This document shows, piece after piece, positions 16,332-25,167 of a stretch of DNA of 64,000 nucleotides. Each line of letters begins with the position of its first letter. The first letter of the stretch is position 1. Below the pieces are notes generated by a model. The model saw only the letters and a list, made by a program, of their open reading frames with translations. It ran no database searches and had not been told where the DNA came from. The stretch comes from Anaerotardibacter muris (GTDB lineage Bacteria; Actinomycetota; Coriobacteriia; Coriobacteriales; Eggerthellaceae), in the NCBI RefSeq assembly GCF_943192915.1, contig NZ_CALPCD010000003.1:172491-236490 (forward strand). Direction: 5' to 3'. The position numbers and the translations under genes are program-made.

Positions 16332-19154
16332 CTACTCCACCGCATCGAGCGCGATGGCGCAACGCTCGCACACATCGGGATGCTTTGGATCGGTACCCAA
16401 TACGCGGAAATTCCAGCAACGCGGGCACTTATCAAGATCAGAAAGGCTCACATCGATCTTCAGTTCATCACCGCGCGTCAACTTAACCCCGCTGACGATG
16501 AGCAATTCCTCGAAGAACGCTGGATCGAAATCAGTGAGCACATCATACATAGCCTGTGGGACCGTAGCAGAGATGAAGGCTTTCTGACTCTTGGTGATCT
16601 CCTTCGCTTCACGCTTTTCCTCGAGCGCTTTGGTCACCTCATCACGGAATTCGAGCACGGTCGCAAAGCGCTCAGCGATACGCTGATCCTCGCCTTCAGG
16701 AATGAGCGGCAAGAAGTCTCCACGTTCAGGCCAGCCAGCAAGTTGAACGCTGATGGGGCGCTTGTCGGTCTTCAGCCCTTCAGGATAGTCCTGCCAGACC
16801 TCTTCGGTCGTGAAGCTCATGATGGGCGTGAGCAAACGCACGAGCACCTCGAGGATGTTCGAGATGACGGTCTGCGCACTTCGGCGACTACGTGCATCGG
16901 GCGCATCAGAATAAAGACGATCCTTGAGCGCATCGAGATAGACCGCAGAAAGATCACCCACCACATAATCGTAGATAAGGCGATAGACGTGGTGGAACTT
17001 GTAGTTATCATATGCCTCGTTCACTTCTTCGAGCAAACGAGCAAGGCGCACGAGCGCCCACTGATCGAGCGGTTCGAGTTGATCCCACTCGACCACTGCG
17101 TCATCGTTGGAAAAATCATTCAGAACGCCGAGCAAGAAACGGAACGTATTGCGGAAACGACGATACGTATCAGACGTGCGCTTCAAGATCTCTTCAGAGA
17201 TGCTCACATCCTGCGAATAATCCACGCTCGCGACCCACAGACGCAATACATCAGCGCCGTACTTATCCATGACCTCGGCTGGATCGATACCGTTACCGAG
17301 CGACTTGGACATCTTGTGGCCATTCTCGTCCACCGTGAAGCCGCAATGCATGACCGACTTGTACGGAGCCTTATCATAGGCACCAATGGAAGTGAGCAGC
17401 GAAGACTGGAACCAGCCTCGATGCTGGTCAGAGCCTTCCAGATACATATCAGCTGGGAAGTGCAGGCCTGGGCGCTTCTTGCATACCGAAGTATGCGACA
17501 CGCCGCTTTCCCACCACACATCCAAGATGTCAGATTCAGGGATGAGCTCGGTGCAGCCACAGACTTCGCAAGCAGTGCCCGCTGGCAAGTATTCAGCCGG
17601 GCTTTCAGTGAACCACGCATCAGAACCCTTCTCTTCGAAGAGCTTGATGACCGCATCGAATGTCTCTGCCGTTGCTACCGTGTTTCCGCACTTCGCACAC
17701 TTGAACACCGGGATCGGCACACCCCAAGAACGCTGACGCGAGATGCACCAGTCGGGGCGATCAGCCACCATCGAACCGATGCGATTCTTCGCCCATTCAG
17801 GCACCCACTGAACGTCTTCATCAATGGCCTTCAAGGCGTCTTTGCGCAGGTCGTTCTTATCCATCGACACGAACCATTGATCGGTGGCGCGGAAGATGAC
17901 CGGCTGATGACAACGCCAGCAATGAGGATAACTATGCGTGATGTCGACATGCGCGACGAGCACGCCCTGTTCTTTGAGCCACTCGATGATCTTCGGATTC
18001 GCTTCATCGACATCGAGACCTGCAAAAGGACCAGCTTCATCGGTGAGCACGCCGTTGTCGTCCACCGGCATGAGGATGGGGATACCGAACTCAAGACCCA
18101 CCAAGTAGTCTTCCTGGCCATGTCCAGGAGCAGTATGGACCGCGCCCGTACCAGAATCGAGCGTGACATGATCGCCGTAGATGATCATGCCCTTGAGGTC
18201 CTGACGGATCGGACAGGTATAGGTGATACCGCAAAGATCCTTGCCCTTTACGGTAACAACTTCACCGCTCGCATCGCGCACGAGCTCGTAGCTTTCCCAG
18301 CCAGCAGTCTGGGCAACGTCTTCAAGCAGGTCATAAGCCAAGATGGTGGTGAATTCAGGAGTGCGCACCATCACATAGTCAGCTTCGGGAGCCAAACATA
18401 CTGCAGCATTAGCTGGCAGTGTCCAAGGTGTGGTGGTCCAAATAAGCACATAAGCCGGATCGCTCACCCCTGCCGCTTCGAAAGCGGGAGGTACGGTATC
18501 GAGCTTGAAGTTCACGAAGATCGAAGGTGAGACCTCATCGCTATATTCGATCTCTGCTTCAGCGAGCGCCGTGTGGCAATGCTTGCACCAGTGGATGGGC
18601 TTGCGGCCGCGATAGACCGAACCATTCAGATACATATCCTTGAAGATCTCGACATTGCCCGCTTCGTAATCGTGAGTGAAAGTGAGATACGGATGATCCC
18701 AGTCAGCGTTCACGCCTAAGCGCTTGAAGCCTTCGCGCTGGATGTTCACGTACTTCTCGGCCCATTCACGGCACAAGCGACGCAACGTAGGCTGGTCGAT
18801 CTTTGCCATCTTCTCGGGTCCGAGCGTTACCTCGACCATATGCTCGATCGGCTGACCATGGCAGTCCCAACCAGGAACATACGGCGTGAAATAGCCACGC
18901 TGAGCATGAGATTTCACCACGAAATCCTTCAAGATCTTATTGAAGGCATGACCAAGATGGATAGGACCATTGGCATAAGGGGGGCCATCGTGCAGGACGA
19001 ACGGACGCCCATCCTTGTTCTTTTCGAGCACCTTATGGTAAATGTCAATGTCGTTCCAAAACTCAAGACGCTTCGGCTCATTCTTAGGAAGATTGCCGCG
19101 CATCGGAAAGTCGGTTTCGGGCAGATTCATGGTGTCTTTGTAACTGTTTGTCAC
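16332..19154 (-). CDS. ileS: Isoleucyl-tRNA synthetase
   Basis: 940 residues, standard length. The class I signature appears as GPIHLGHAFNKILKDF (HLGH at about residue 66) and as KMSKSLGNGIDP in the C-terminal half. The editing domain and the terminal zinc site CPRCWNF...CERC (ligands for tRNA binding) are present. The GTG start at 19152-19154 lies seven bases after GAAAGG. I find no T-box leader between this start and the divergent degV gene. A long open frame lies antisense across this gene; it is a codon-bias shadow. Confidence 0.97.
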   Translation of the reverse strand: MTNSYKDTMNLPETDFPMRGNLPKNEPKRLEFWNDIDIYHKVLEKNKDGRPFVLHDGPPYANGPIHLGHAFNKILKDFVVKSHAQRGYFTPYVPGWDCHGQPIEHMVEVTLGPEKMAKIDQPTLRRLCREWAEKYVNIQREGFKRLGVNADWDHPYLTFTHDYEAGNVEIFKDMYLNGSVYRGRKPIHWCKHCHTALAEAEIEYSDEVSPSIFVNFKLDTVPPAFEAAGVSDPAYVLIWTTTPWTLPANAAVCLAPEADYVMVRTPEFTTILAYDLLEDVAQTAGWESYELVRDASGEVVTVKGKDLCGITYTCPIRQDLKGMIIYGDHVTLDSGTGAVHTAPGHGQEDYLVGLEFGIPILMPVDDNGVLTDEAGPFAGLDVDEANPKIIEWLKEQGVLVAHVDITHSYPHCWRCHQPVIFRATDQWFVSMDKNDLRKDALKAIDEDVQWVPEWAKNRIGSMVADRPDWCISRQRSWGVPIPVFKCAKCGNTVATAETFDAVIKLFEEKGSDAWFTESPAEYLPAGTACEVCGCTELIPESDILDVWWESGVSHTSVCKKRPGLHFPADMYLEGSDQHRGWFQSSLLTSIGAYDKAPYKSVMHCGFTVDENGHKMSKSLGNGIDPAEVMDKYGADVLRLWVASVDYSQDVSISEEILKRTSDTYRRFRNTFRFLLGVLNDFSNDDAVVEWDQLEPLDQWALVRLARLLEEVNEAYDNYKFHHVYRLIYDYVVGDLSAVYLDALKDRLYSDAPDARSRRSAQTVISNILEVLVRLLTPIMSFTTEEVWQDYPEGLKTDKRPISVQLAGWPERGDFLPLIPEGEDQRIAERFATVLEFRDEVTKALEEKREAKEITKSQKAFISATVPQAMYDVLTDFDPAFFEELLIVSGVKLTRGDELKIDVSLSDLDKCPRCWNFRVLGTDPKHPDVCERCAIALDAVE

Positions 19155-19209
19155 GACATGACCTTTCTACAATTTTTCGTACATGATTCTTCGTGAGATA
19201 AACCATCTG

Positions 19210-19245
19210 ATTATAACGCGTATCCCTGCACAAAACTACTATAAT
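19210..19245. promoter_or_regulatory. Two opposed -10 elements between ileS and degV
   Basis: TATAAT occurs on the minus strand (19210-19215) and on the plus strand (19240-19245), 24 bases apart, in the gap between the divergent ileS and degV genes. For the minus-strand element a weak TAGTTT lies 17 bases upstream. The plus-strand element lacks a good -35. Confidence 0.5.
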
Positions 19246-19341
19246 GGTTCATGTATTAGGCGAGATAACATGGCGAAACGAAGGGTATTGCCACACGGTG
19301 GTCTTGCTGCGCATCGTTTTGCGGAACAGAAGGGGTTTCCT

Positions 19342-20214
19342 ATGGCTTTCAAGGTTGTCACCGATTCATGCTGCAATCTTCCCGAAGTTATCATCAATGA
19401 ACTGGATCTTACGGTCTTCCCGCTCATCTTCATGGTCGATGACCAACAACACCAAAGCTATTTGAAGGGCCAGGTCACCGACCTGCAGCAGTTTTACACG
19501 CAGATGCGTGATGGGAAGGTCTTCACTACTTCACTGCCAAATCTCGATGATGCGAAGAAGGAGCTCGAAGCTATTTTCGCTGCAGGAGAAGACGTGCTCT
19601 ACCTAGGATTCTCGAGCGCGCTTTCAGGTACGTTCCAAGCCATCGAATTGATGGGCAATGAGCTGGTCAAGGAATATCCAGGACGCAACTTCGTCGCTAT
19701 CGACACCTTAGCCGCATCGCTCGGTGAAGGCTTACTCGTCTACTACGCTGCCAAGATGCAGCAAGATGGCAAGAGCCTTGACCAGACCGCTCAATGGGTG
19801 CGCGACAATCTGCTGCACATGTGCCATTGGTTCACGGTGGACGATCTTATGTTCCTCTATCGCGGTGGCCGCGTCTCGCGCACTGCTGCTTTCGCAGGCA
19901 GTCTTCTGAACATCAAACCCGTCTTGCATGTGGACGATGAAGGTCGCTTGATCCCGGTCGAGAAGACCCGTGGACGCAAGAAGAGCATCCAGCACCTCTT
20001 CGACCATTTGAAGGAGACACATCTCTCTCCCCTCTCTGACCAGGTGCTCGCTATTTCGCATGGCGATTGCTTCGATGACGCGCTTACGCTCAAAGAGATG
20101 ATCGAAAAAGAATATGGACCGCAAGAGTTCATCATCAATTACGTTGACCCAGTGATCGGCGCCCATTCAGGCCCTGGTACGCTCGCTCTCTTCTTCCTGG
20201 GTTCGCATCGATGA
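19342..20214 (+). CDS. DegV family fatty-acid-binding protein
   Basis: 290 residues from the ATG at 19342, six bases after AAGGGG; an upstream in-frame ATG would add about 24 residues foreign to the family. The protein starts MAFKVVTDSCCNLP, the DegV signature (VTDSxxxL), and contains FTTSLPN, GFSSALSGTFQA, the DTLAASLGEGLLVYYAAKM helix and FLYRGGRVSRTAAFAGSLLNIKPVL. DegV/FakB proteins bind a fatty acid and present it to the kinase FakA; no fakA is nearby. Repeat copy B with a terminator follows the stop. Confidence 0.9.
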   Translation: MAFKVVTDSCCNLPEVIINELDLTVFPLIFMVDDQQHQSYLKGQVTDLQQFYTQMRDGKVFTTSLPNLDDAKKELEAIFAAGEDVLYLGFSSALSGTFQAIELMGNELVKEYPGRNFVAIDTLAASLGEGLLVYYAAKMQQDGKSLDQTAQWVRDNLLHMCHWFTVDDLMFLYRGGRVSRTAAFAGSLLNIKPVLHVDDEGRLIPVEKTRGRKKSIQHLFDHLKETHLSPLSDQVLAISHGDCFDDALTLKEMIEKEYGPQEFIINYVDPVIGAHSGPGTLALFFLGSHR

Positions 20215-20240
20215 CCGGTCGCGGGTGCATCCCGCAACTT

Positions 20241-20420
20241 GCAACGATAACGCAGGCGAGGTTTCGGACTTGCCCATTTCGCTGCTCGCCTTTCGAGCTC
20301 ACAAGCTGCACAGCCTCATGCATCCATACACGAAAGGGCTCTCGTGGGGTTTCTTTTGTCTTTTAGTTGGTACTCGGAGTAGCTCTACGACTCCGCCCCT
20401 AGATCCCTGCTGCTTGCGCA
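20241..20420 (+). repeat. Structured intergenic repeat, copy B
   Basis: This copy runs in the opposite orientation to copies A and C, so it again points away from the gene it follows (degV). The core TTTCGCTG-TCGCC-TTCG-GCTCA...GCTGCAC-GCCTCATGC (20277-20322) matches both other copies. Its 3' end CTACGACTCCGCCCCTAGATC / CTGCTGCTTGCGC matches theirs too. The stems are less perfect than in copies A and C. It fills the 213-base degV/aminotransferase gap. Confidence 0.75.
20328..20375 (+). terminator. Terminator in repeat copy B
   Basis: ACACGAAAGGGCTCTCGTG forms a CACGA/TCGTG-based hairpin followed by GGGGTTTCTTTTGTCTTTT on the plus strand, 120 bases after the degV stop. Confidence 0.6.
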
Positions 20421-20427
20421 GAAGTTG

Positions 20428-21558
20428 TTAATAGGGACGCTCGACGATGATGTTACGCAACGTAGAGATGAGCTTTTCGTTCTCTTCATGAGAGCGGATG
20501 CACACGAGGAAATAACGATTCGCCTCGATTCCTGGGATGCCTGTAAGGTCACGCAGGGCAAAACCAGCAGTCTGAAGACGAACGACCAGATCAGACGCAT
20601 CAGTGATGCCAAAATCGCGCGCTGAACGCTCTTCAAGAGCACACATGACGAAATTCGCCTCAGAGGGAAATACGCGAATTCCCGGGATAAGACTGAGCAT
20701 GCACTGGACCCAAGGGATCTCTTTGTCGATCAATTCGTTGGTACGGTCCTGATAATCGGAAAGATTCGGAAGCTCGCGCGCTACGATCTCATGGAACATG
20801 CCGATAGAGGTTCCGTCACAGAATTGGCGAATGAGCTTGATGGTCTCTGGATGACCGATGGCATAGCTCACTGGAATACCAGGCATACCGAGCTCTTCGG
20901 AAAGATTGCGGATCACCAGCACATTCTCATGCTTGTAAGCGAATGACGTGTAAGAGTCTCCACCCATGGTGAGCGTGATGCTGCTCTCGTCGATGATCAC
21001 CCAATTGCAGTGTTCGACGTAACGCTCGAGCGTACGTTCAGTGAGCAGGCGCGCGCAAGGAAAGCTTGGATTGCCGAGCACAGCAGCTTCGAAGCGCACA
21101 CCGTTCTGAATCGCAACTTGCGGTTCAACAGCAGAGAGCGAATACGAATTCAGCAGCTTCACGGGATTGTGCCCCACGTTAGCCACTGCCAAATAATATT
21201 CGGTCGGCGCAGGAGTTGGGATACCAACGTTACAAGGACGATAGGCTTGCGCGATATCAGCGATGAGCGCCGATGGGCTCGTACCTACCAAAAAGCACTC
21301 AGGAGAGATCTCGTAATAGCGTGCGAGGTTATTGCTCAGGTGGACCCCAGCTTGATCGGGAGTGAAGGTCATAGCGCCTTCAGCGATGGCATTCGCGATA
21401 GCGTTCTTGATGCGCTCAGGCGTACCGAGAGGATTTGCTGTGCATGAGAAATCGAGCCAGTCGATCTCGGCACGAATGTCATAAGGAAGCGTCGCGTCTT
21501 CGTTCGAAGCGCGATCATTGCCCCTTAGAGCATCTGTCAAAACGTTAAAACTTGGCAT
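20428..21558 (-). CDS. Aminotransferase class I/II fold protein lacking the PLP lysine
   Basis: 376 residues from the ATG at 21556-21558. The overall text resembles histidinol-phosphate aminotransferase/CobD-like fold type I enzymes: DFSCTANPLGTPERIKNAI near the N-terminus, the small-domain C-terminus, and Asp190 in WVIIDESS, the residue that normally contacts the pyridine nitrogen. The PLP-lysine motif S-K-x-x-G-x-PG-x-R is, however, read as LSEELGMPGIPVSYA: Glu221 (codon GAA) replaces the lysine and Pro replaces the arginine. PLP Schiff-base chemistry is therefore not expected; it may be a pseudoenzyme or a binding protein. It diverges from dinB and has no obvious pathway neighbours. Confidence 0.8.
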   Translation of the reverse strand: MPSFNVLTDALRGNDRASNEDATLPYDIRAEIDWLDFSCTANPLGTPERIKNAIANAIAEGAMTFTPDQAGVHLSNNLARYYEISPECFLVGTSPSALIADIAQAYRPCNVGIPTPAPTEYYLAVANVGHNPVKLLNSYSLSAVEPQVAIQNGVRFEAAVLGNPSFPCARLLTERTLERYVEHCNWVIIDESSITLTMGGDSYTSFAYKHENVLVIRNLSEELGMPGIPVSYAIGHPETIKLIRQFCDGTSIGMFHEIVARELPNLSDYQDRTNELIDKEIPWVQCMLSLIPGIRVFPSEANFVMCALEERSARDFGITDASDLVVRLQTAGFALRDLTGIPGIEANRYFLVCIRSHEENEKLISTLRNIIVERPY

Positions 21559-21639
21559 GCACCAAACTCTCTTATCTTGAATGCGGGACATATACCCTAA
21601 CACAAATCCTGAATCTTTCGAGCATGCTAGACTGACTTT

Positions 21640-22929
21640 ATGGGAAATTTTTCGTCGACAGATCAAGAAGCATTGCCCGAGTGGAACGGGCCTGCGATCC
21701 TGCTCGTTGACCTTGATGCGTTCTTCGCATCGGTCGAGCAGCTCGATCATCCCGACTGGCGAGGCAAGCCTGTTATCGTAGGTGGAGACCCAACCAAACG
21801 AGGCGTGGTTTCCACGGCATCATACGAAGCGCGCAAGTTCGGCGTGCATTCAGCCATGCCCTCGAGCACGGCAGCCCGCCTATGCCCCGATGCCATCTGG
21901 ACGCACGGCCGACATGACCGCTATAAGGAGATGTCGCAGAAGGTCATGGAGATCCTCCTTGGATATTCGCCTCATCTTATACAAGTGAGCATCGATGAAG
22001 CATTCCTTGACGTCAGCCCTACACGCGTGAACCGCACGCATCCCGTGATCGTTGCTCAGCAAATACAGTGCGACATCGATGCTCTTGGAGTGACCTGCTC
22101 CATCGGGCTTGGGACTTCAAAGCCCGTGAGCAAGATAGCTTCAGATCAAGACAAGCCTCATGGACTTACTGTTGTATACCCTGGTCATGAGCGCGAATTT
22201 CTCTTCCCGCTGCCTACCAAGGTAATGAGCGGCATCGGCCCTGTAGCGCAAAAGCAGCTGAAAGAATACGGCATTCGCACCTTGCAAGAGGTCGCCGAAG
22301 CAGACCAGGCTGTCCTGAAGAAGGTCTTCGGCAAGAACGCCACCATGATGCGCAATCGAGCGCTCGGCATCGACAGCGCATTGCGCGATGAGCCCGAGCC
22401 CGTGAAGTCGGTATCCAACGAGATCAGCGTGGCTGAAAGTGTTGATACGCGTCACGATATCGAAGCCCTTATCGCAACTATGGCTCACAAGGTCGGTCGC
22501 CGTCTCCGCAAGAAAGGGCTTGAAGGAACAACGCTCCATCTGAAGATCCGCTACGAGAATCTGAAGATCCGTACCTGCCAGCGCAAGATCGCCAACCTAG
22601 GCACCAATGAGCTGGTCTGGCTTCCGCAGCTCTACGACATGCTCGACGAGATCTGGAGCCCAGGCGTGTTAGTGCGTCTTGTGGGTGTGGGTGTGAGCGG
22701 ATTCGATCCAGAGGCGGTCCAAGAACAGCTCTTCGGTCTGGTCGATGAGCAACAGCCTACCTCTCCCCTTCTCACAGAACCCGAGAAGAAAGCAGCACTG
22801 CTCGATGCGCGCGATCTGATCGCAGACAAGTTCGGAGAAAGATCCCTCCAATTCGGCCACGAATTCACCTCGCTCAAGCAAACTACCAATAGTTCATCCA
22901 AGAATCCTGGCGACTATCTGGATCGATAA
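21640..22929 (+). CDS. dinB: DNA polymerase IV (Y family)
   Basis: 429 residues. Catalytic motifs of Y-family polymerases are visible: LLVDLDAFFASVEQ, STASYEARKFGVHSAMPSSTAARLCP, and VSIDEAFLDVS with the paired acidic residues. Helix-hairpin-helix text follows (MSGIGPVAQKQLKEYGIRTLQEV), then the little-finger domain. There is no obvious C-terminal beta-clamp peptide, although the end is Gln/Leu-rich (RSLQFGHEF). It carries out translesion synthesis. It is divergent from the aminotransferase-like gene. Confidence 0.93.
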   Translation: MGNFSSTDQEALPEWNGPAILLVDLDAFFASVEQLDHPDWRGKPVIVGGDPTKRGVVSTASYEARKFGVHSAMPSSTAARLCPDAIWTHGRHDRYKEMSQKVMEILLGYSPHLIQVSIDEAFLDVSPTRVNRTHPVIVAQQIQCDIDALGVTCSIGLGTSKPVSKIASDQDKPHGLTVVYPGHEREFLFPLPTKVMSGIGPVAQKQLKEYGIRTLQEVAEADQAVLKKVFGKNATMMRNRALGIDSALRDEPEPVKSVSNEISVAESVDTRHDIEALIATMAHKVGRRLRKKGLEGTTLHLKIRYENLKIRTCQRKIANLGTNELVWLPQLYDMLDEIWSPGVLVRLVGVGVSGFDPEAVQEQLFGLVDEQQPTSPLLTEPEKKAALLDARDLIADKFGERSLQFGHEFTSLKQTTNSSSKNPGDYLDR

Positions 22930-22979
22930 AATTGAACCTGTCCCCATTTTGTCCCGGACAAAATTGAACCCGTCCCCAA
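22928..22979. repeat. CCTGTCCCC / GTCCCGGAC repeat pair after dinB
   Basis: AAAATTGAACCTGTCCCC and AAAATTGAACCCGTCCCC are two direct copies separated by ATTTTGTCCCGGAC. The same units occur at 45050-45137 and 45746-45790. The repeat begins inside the last codons of dinB. Confidence 0.8.
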
Positions 22980-23003
22980 GCCTTTTGCTTGCGGAACAAC
23001 CCC

Positions 23004-24023
23004 TTAGTTGAACTTGAAGATACGCTGCGCAACGCGATAACCACGTAGTGCAACATGACGGCCGAGCGCAGTAGGCAGATTCGTGGTCATGTTCAAGAAG
23101 GTCTTGCGCAGCTGCTTGTAAGAATGAGGATTGGCTTCACGCAGATATTCCCAGATCTCTCTACGCTTACGTTCGTTTTCTGGCGTGTCTTCCATACGCA
23201 AGAACACCGTACAGATGCACATCATCATCGAAAGATAGTTGTAGAGATAATGCTGCAGCTTCTTGTTCTCGATCGTATCAAGATCGACCGCATCGATCAT
23301 CACCTTCGTGATGCGTAACTGCTGATCGATGCGCGACAACATGACCTTTTCATTGACCGACTGGTCTTCACGCCCGATGAAGTAGCGGTATGCATCAACA
23401 TCGAAATACACCATGCTCTTGACTTGAGCGAGCGGTACATAGACGAAGATATTGTCAACATAGAAGCAGTGATGAGGCAACTTGAGCCCGATATTGCGCA
23501 GGAGCTCAGTACGGTAGATGACCGAATGCATGAGCAGATACTGCGACAGGTGGAAGTGGCCGATGTCGTCCCATGTGAACACCTCATTTTCAGGGAACAC
23601 ATTGCGATACCCCATCGAAATGCTCTTGCCTTCGTACACCTTTTCATACACGTAATTCGAGATGACCAGATCGACCGGCTCAGCGACCGATCGTTGCGAA
23701 CAAATGAATGCCATGATAGTGGCCATGGCTTCGTCATCGAGCCAATCGTCAGAATCGACCACTTTGAAATACAGACCTTCAGCGGCTTCAAGGCCGGCAT
23801 TCACCGCGCCGCCATGACCTGCATTCTCCTGATGGATCGCGCGAATGACCCCCGGATGCTCAGCGACCAAGCGGTCGCAGATCTCGGCCGTATCATCTTT
23901 CGTGGACCCATCATCCACCAGCACGATCTCGATATCGTCACCGAGCGGCAACAGAGAATACACGCACTTTTCCATATAGTCTGCCGAGTTGAAACACGGA
24001 ACAGCAAAGGTGATTATCTTCAT
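23004..24023 (-). CDS. Family 2 glycosyltransferase
   Basis: 339 residues with a GT-A fold: FAVPCFNSADYMEKCVYSLL, then the nucleotide-binding VLVDDGSTKDDT, the acceptor loop GHGGAVNAGLEAA and the metal-binding VVDSDDWLDDEA. No membrane segment is evident, so it is cytoplasmic or peripheral. The donor and acceptor sugars are unknown; it stands alone, without a polysaccharide cluster. It is convergent with dinB and divergent from pta. Confidence 0.88.
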   Translation of the reverse strand: MKIITFAVPCFNSADYMEKCVYSLLPLGDDIEIVLVDDGSTKDDTAEICDRLVAEHPGVIRAIHQENAGHGGAVNAGLEAAEGLYFKVVDSDDWLDDEAMATIMAFICSQRSVAEPVDLVISNYVYEKVYEGKSISMGYRNVFPENEVFTWDDIGHFHLSQYLLMHSVIYRTELLRNIGLKLPHHCFYVDNIFVYVPLAQVKSMVYFDVDAYRYFIGREDQSVNEKVMLSRIDQQLRITKVMIDAVDLDTIENKKLQHYLYNYLSMMMCICTVFLRMEDTPENERKRREIWEYLREANPHSYKQLRKTFLNMTTNLPTALGRHVALRGYRVAQRIFKFN

Positions 24024-24161
24024 CTAAGAACTTTCTCAGTTCGTCCTTACGGAATCCTACTTTGATACGGTTAATTCTACCGAGTGTCCATTATTATCTC
24101 AAATCGCATGGTATCGGTTGCTATCATGATTCAATCAGAAAAACTTACGAAAGGATCATTT

Positions 24162-25151
24162 ATGGCTTCGTTCATTGACTCCCTGATCGAGCGCGCTAAG
24201 GCCGACAAGAAGACCATCGTCTTGCCCGAAGGCAACGACGAGCGCATTCTCGAGGCAGCGCAGGAAGTCCTTGCGCAAGACATCGCAAACCTCATCATCA
24301 TCGGCGATGAAGCAGAGATCGCATCAAAGGGTTACAACCTGGACGGTGCGACCATCATCGATCCTTTGAAGTCCGATAAAGCGGGTGAATTCGCTGAGCT
24401 GCTCTACGAACTGCGCAAAGCCAAAGGCATGACCCCCGAAGAGGCTCAGGAGCTTGTGAAGGACCCGATCCATTTCGCTGTGCTGATGATCAAGAGCGGT
24501 CTGGCAGATGGCCTGGTCGGTGGCGCTTGCCACGCTACCGTGAAGATCCTTTCGCCTTCACTGAAGATCATCAAGACCGCACCGGGTGAACCCATGGTCA
24601 GCTCCTTCTTCATCATGGACACCCCTAATATCGATCTGGGCGAGAATGGTCTGTTCCTCTTCGCTGACTGCGCTCTTGAGATCCAGCCGACCAGCGAAAA
24701 GCTCGCACACATCGCGAACCAGACCGACAAGTCCTTCAAGCGTCTCATCGGCGGAGAGCCGCGCATCGCACTGCTCTCCCACTCTTCTCATGGCAGTGCG
24801 AAGAACGATGACGCTGACAAGGTCGTGAAAGCAGTAGAGTACATCCGCGAGAATTATCCTGACATCATCGCTGACGGCGAACTTCAGCTCGATGCCGCGA
24901 TCGTCCCTGAACTGGGCGCTTCCAAGGCTCCGAACTCTCAGGTTGCTGGCAAGGCTAACGTGCTCATATTCCCCGACCTGGATGCTGCGAACATCGGATA
25001 CAAGCTGGTCCAGCGCTTGGGCAATGCCAAGGCATATGGTCCTGTTCTCCAGGGTCTCGCTGCTCCGGTGAACGATCTGTCTCGTGGTTGTTCTGCCGAA
25101 GACGTGGTCGGCGTTATCGCTATCACCTGCGTTCAAGCACAGACAATGTAA
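24162..25151 (+). CDS. pta: Phosphate acetyltransferase
   Basis: 329 residues from the ATG at 24162, six bases after AAAGGA; the open frame extends upstream without family similarity. The text FIDSLIERAKADKKTIVLPEGNDERIL, SGLADGLVGGACHATVKILSPSLKIIKT and NVLIFPDLDAANIGYKLVQRLGNAKAYGPVLQGLAAPVNDLSRGC is typical of class I Pta. It interconverts acetyl-CoA and acetyl phosphate for ATP production with acetate kinase; ackA is not in the window. It is a short-form Pta without the N-terminal regulatory domain. Confidence 0.95.
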   Translation: MASFIDSLIERAKADKKTIVLPEGNDERILEAAQEVLAQDIANLIIIGDEAEIASKGYNLDGATIIDPLKSDKAGEFAELLYELRKAKGMTPEEAQELVKDPIHFAVLMIKSGLADGLVGGACHATVKILSPSLKIIKTAPGEPMVSSFFIMDTPNIDLGENGLFLFADCALEIQPTSEKLAHIANQTDKSFKRLIGGEPRIALLSHSSHGSAKNDDADKVVKAVEYIRENYPDIIADGELQLDAAIVPELGASKAPNSQVAGKANVLIFPDLDAANIGYKLVQRLGNAKAYGPVLQGLAAPVNDLSRGCSAEDVVGVIAITCVQAQTM

Positions 25152-25167
25152 ATGCGAAGTGCTTGGA

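Noticed and set aside
15861..18530. Open frame of 889 codons on the plus strand across lspA and ileS
   Set aside because: It is exactly antisense to two unmistakable genes, has no recognisable domain and is rich in Arg, His and Ile as expected for a codon-bias shadow.
19155..19341. Possible T-box leader for ileS
   Set aside because: The gap is short, and no specifier loop, TGGNACCGCG-like antiterminator motif or terminator was found.
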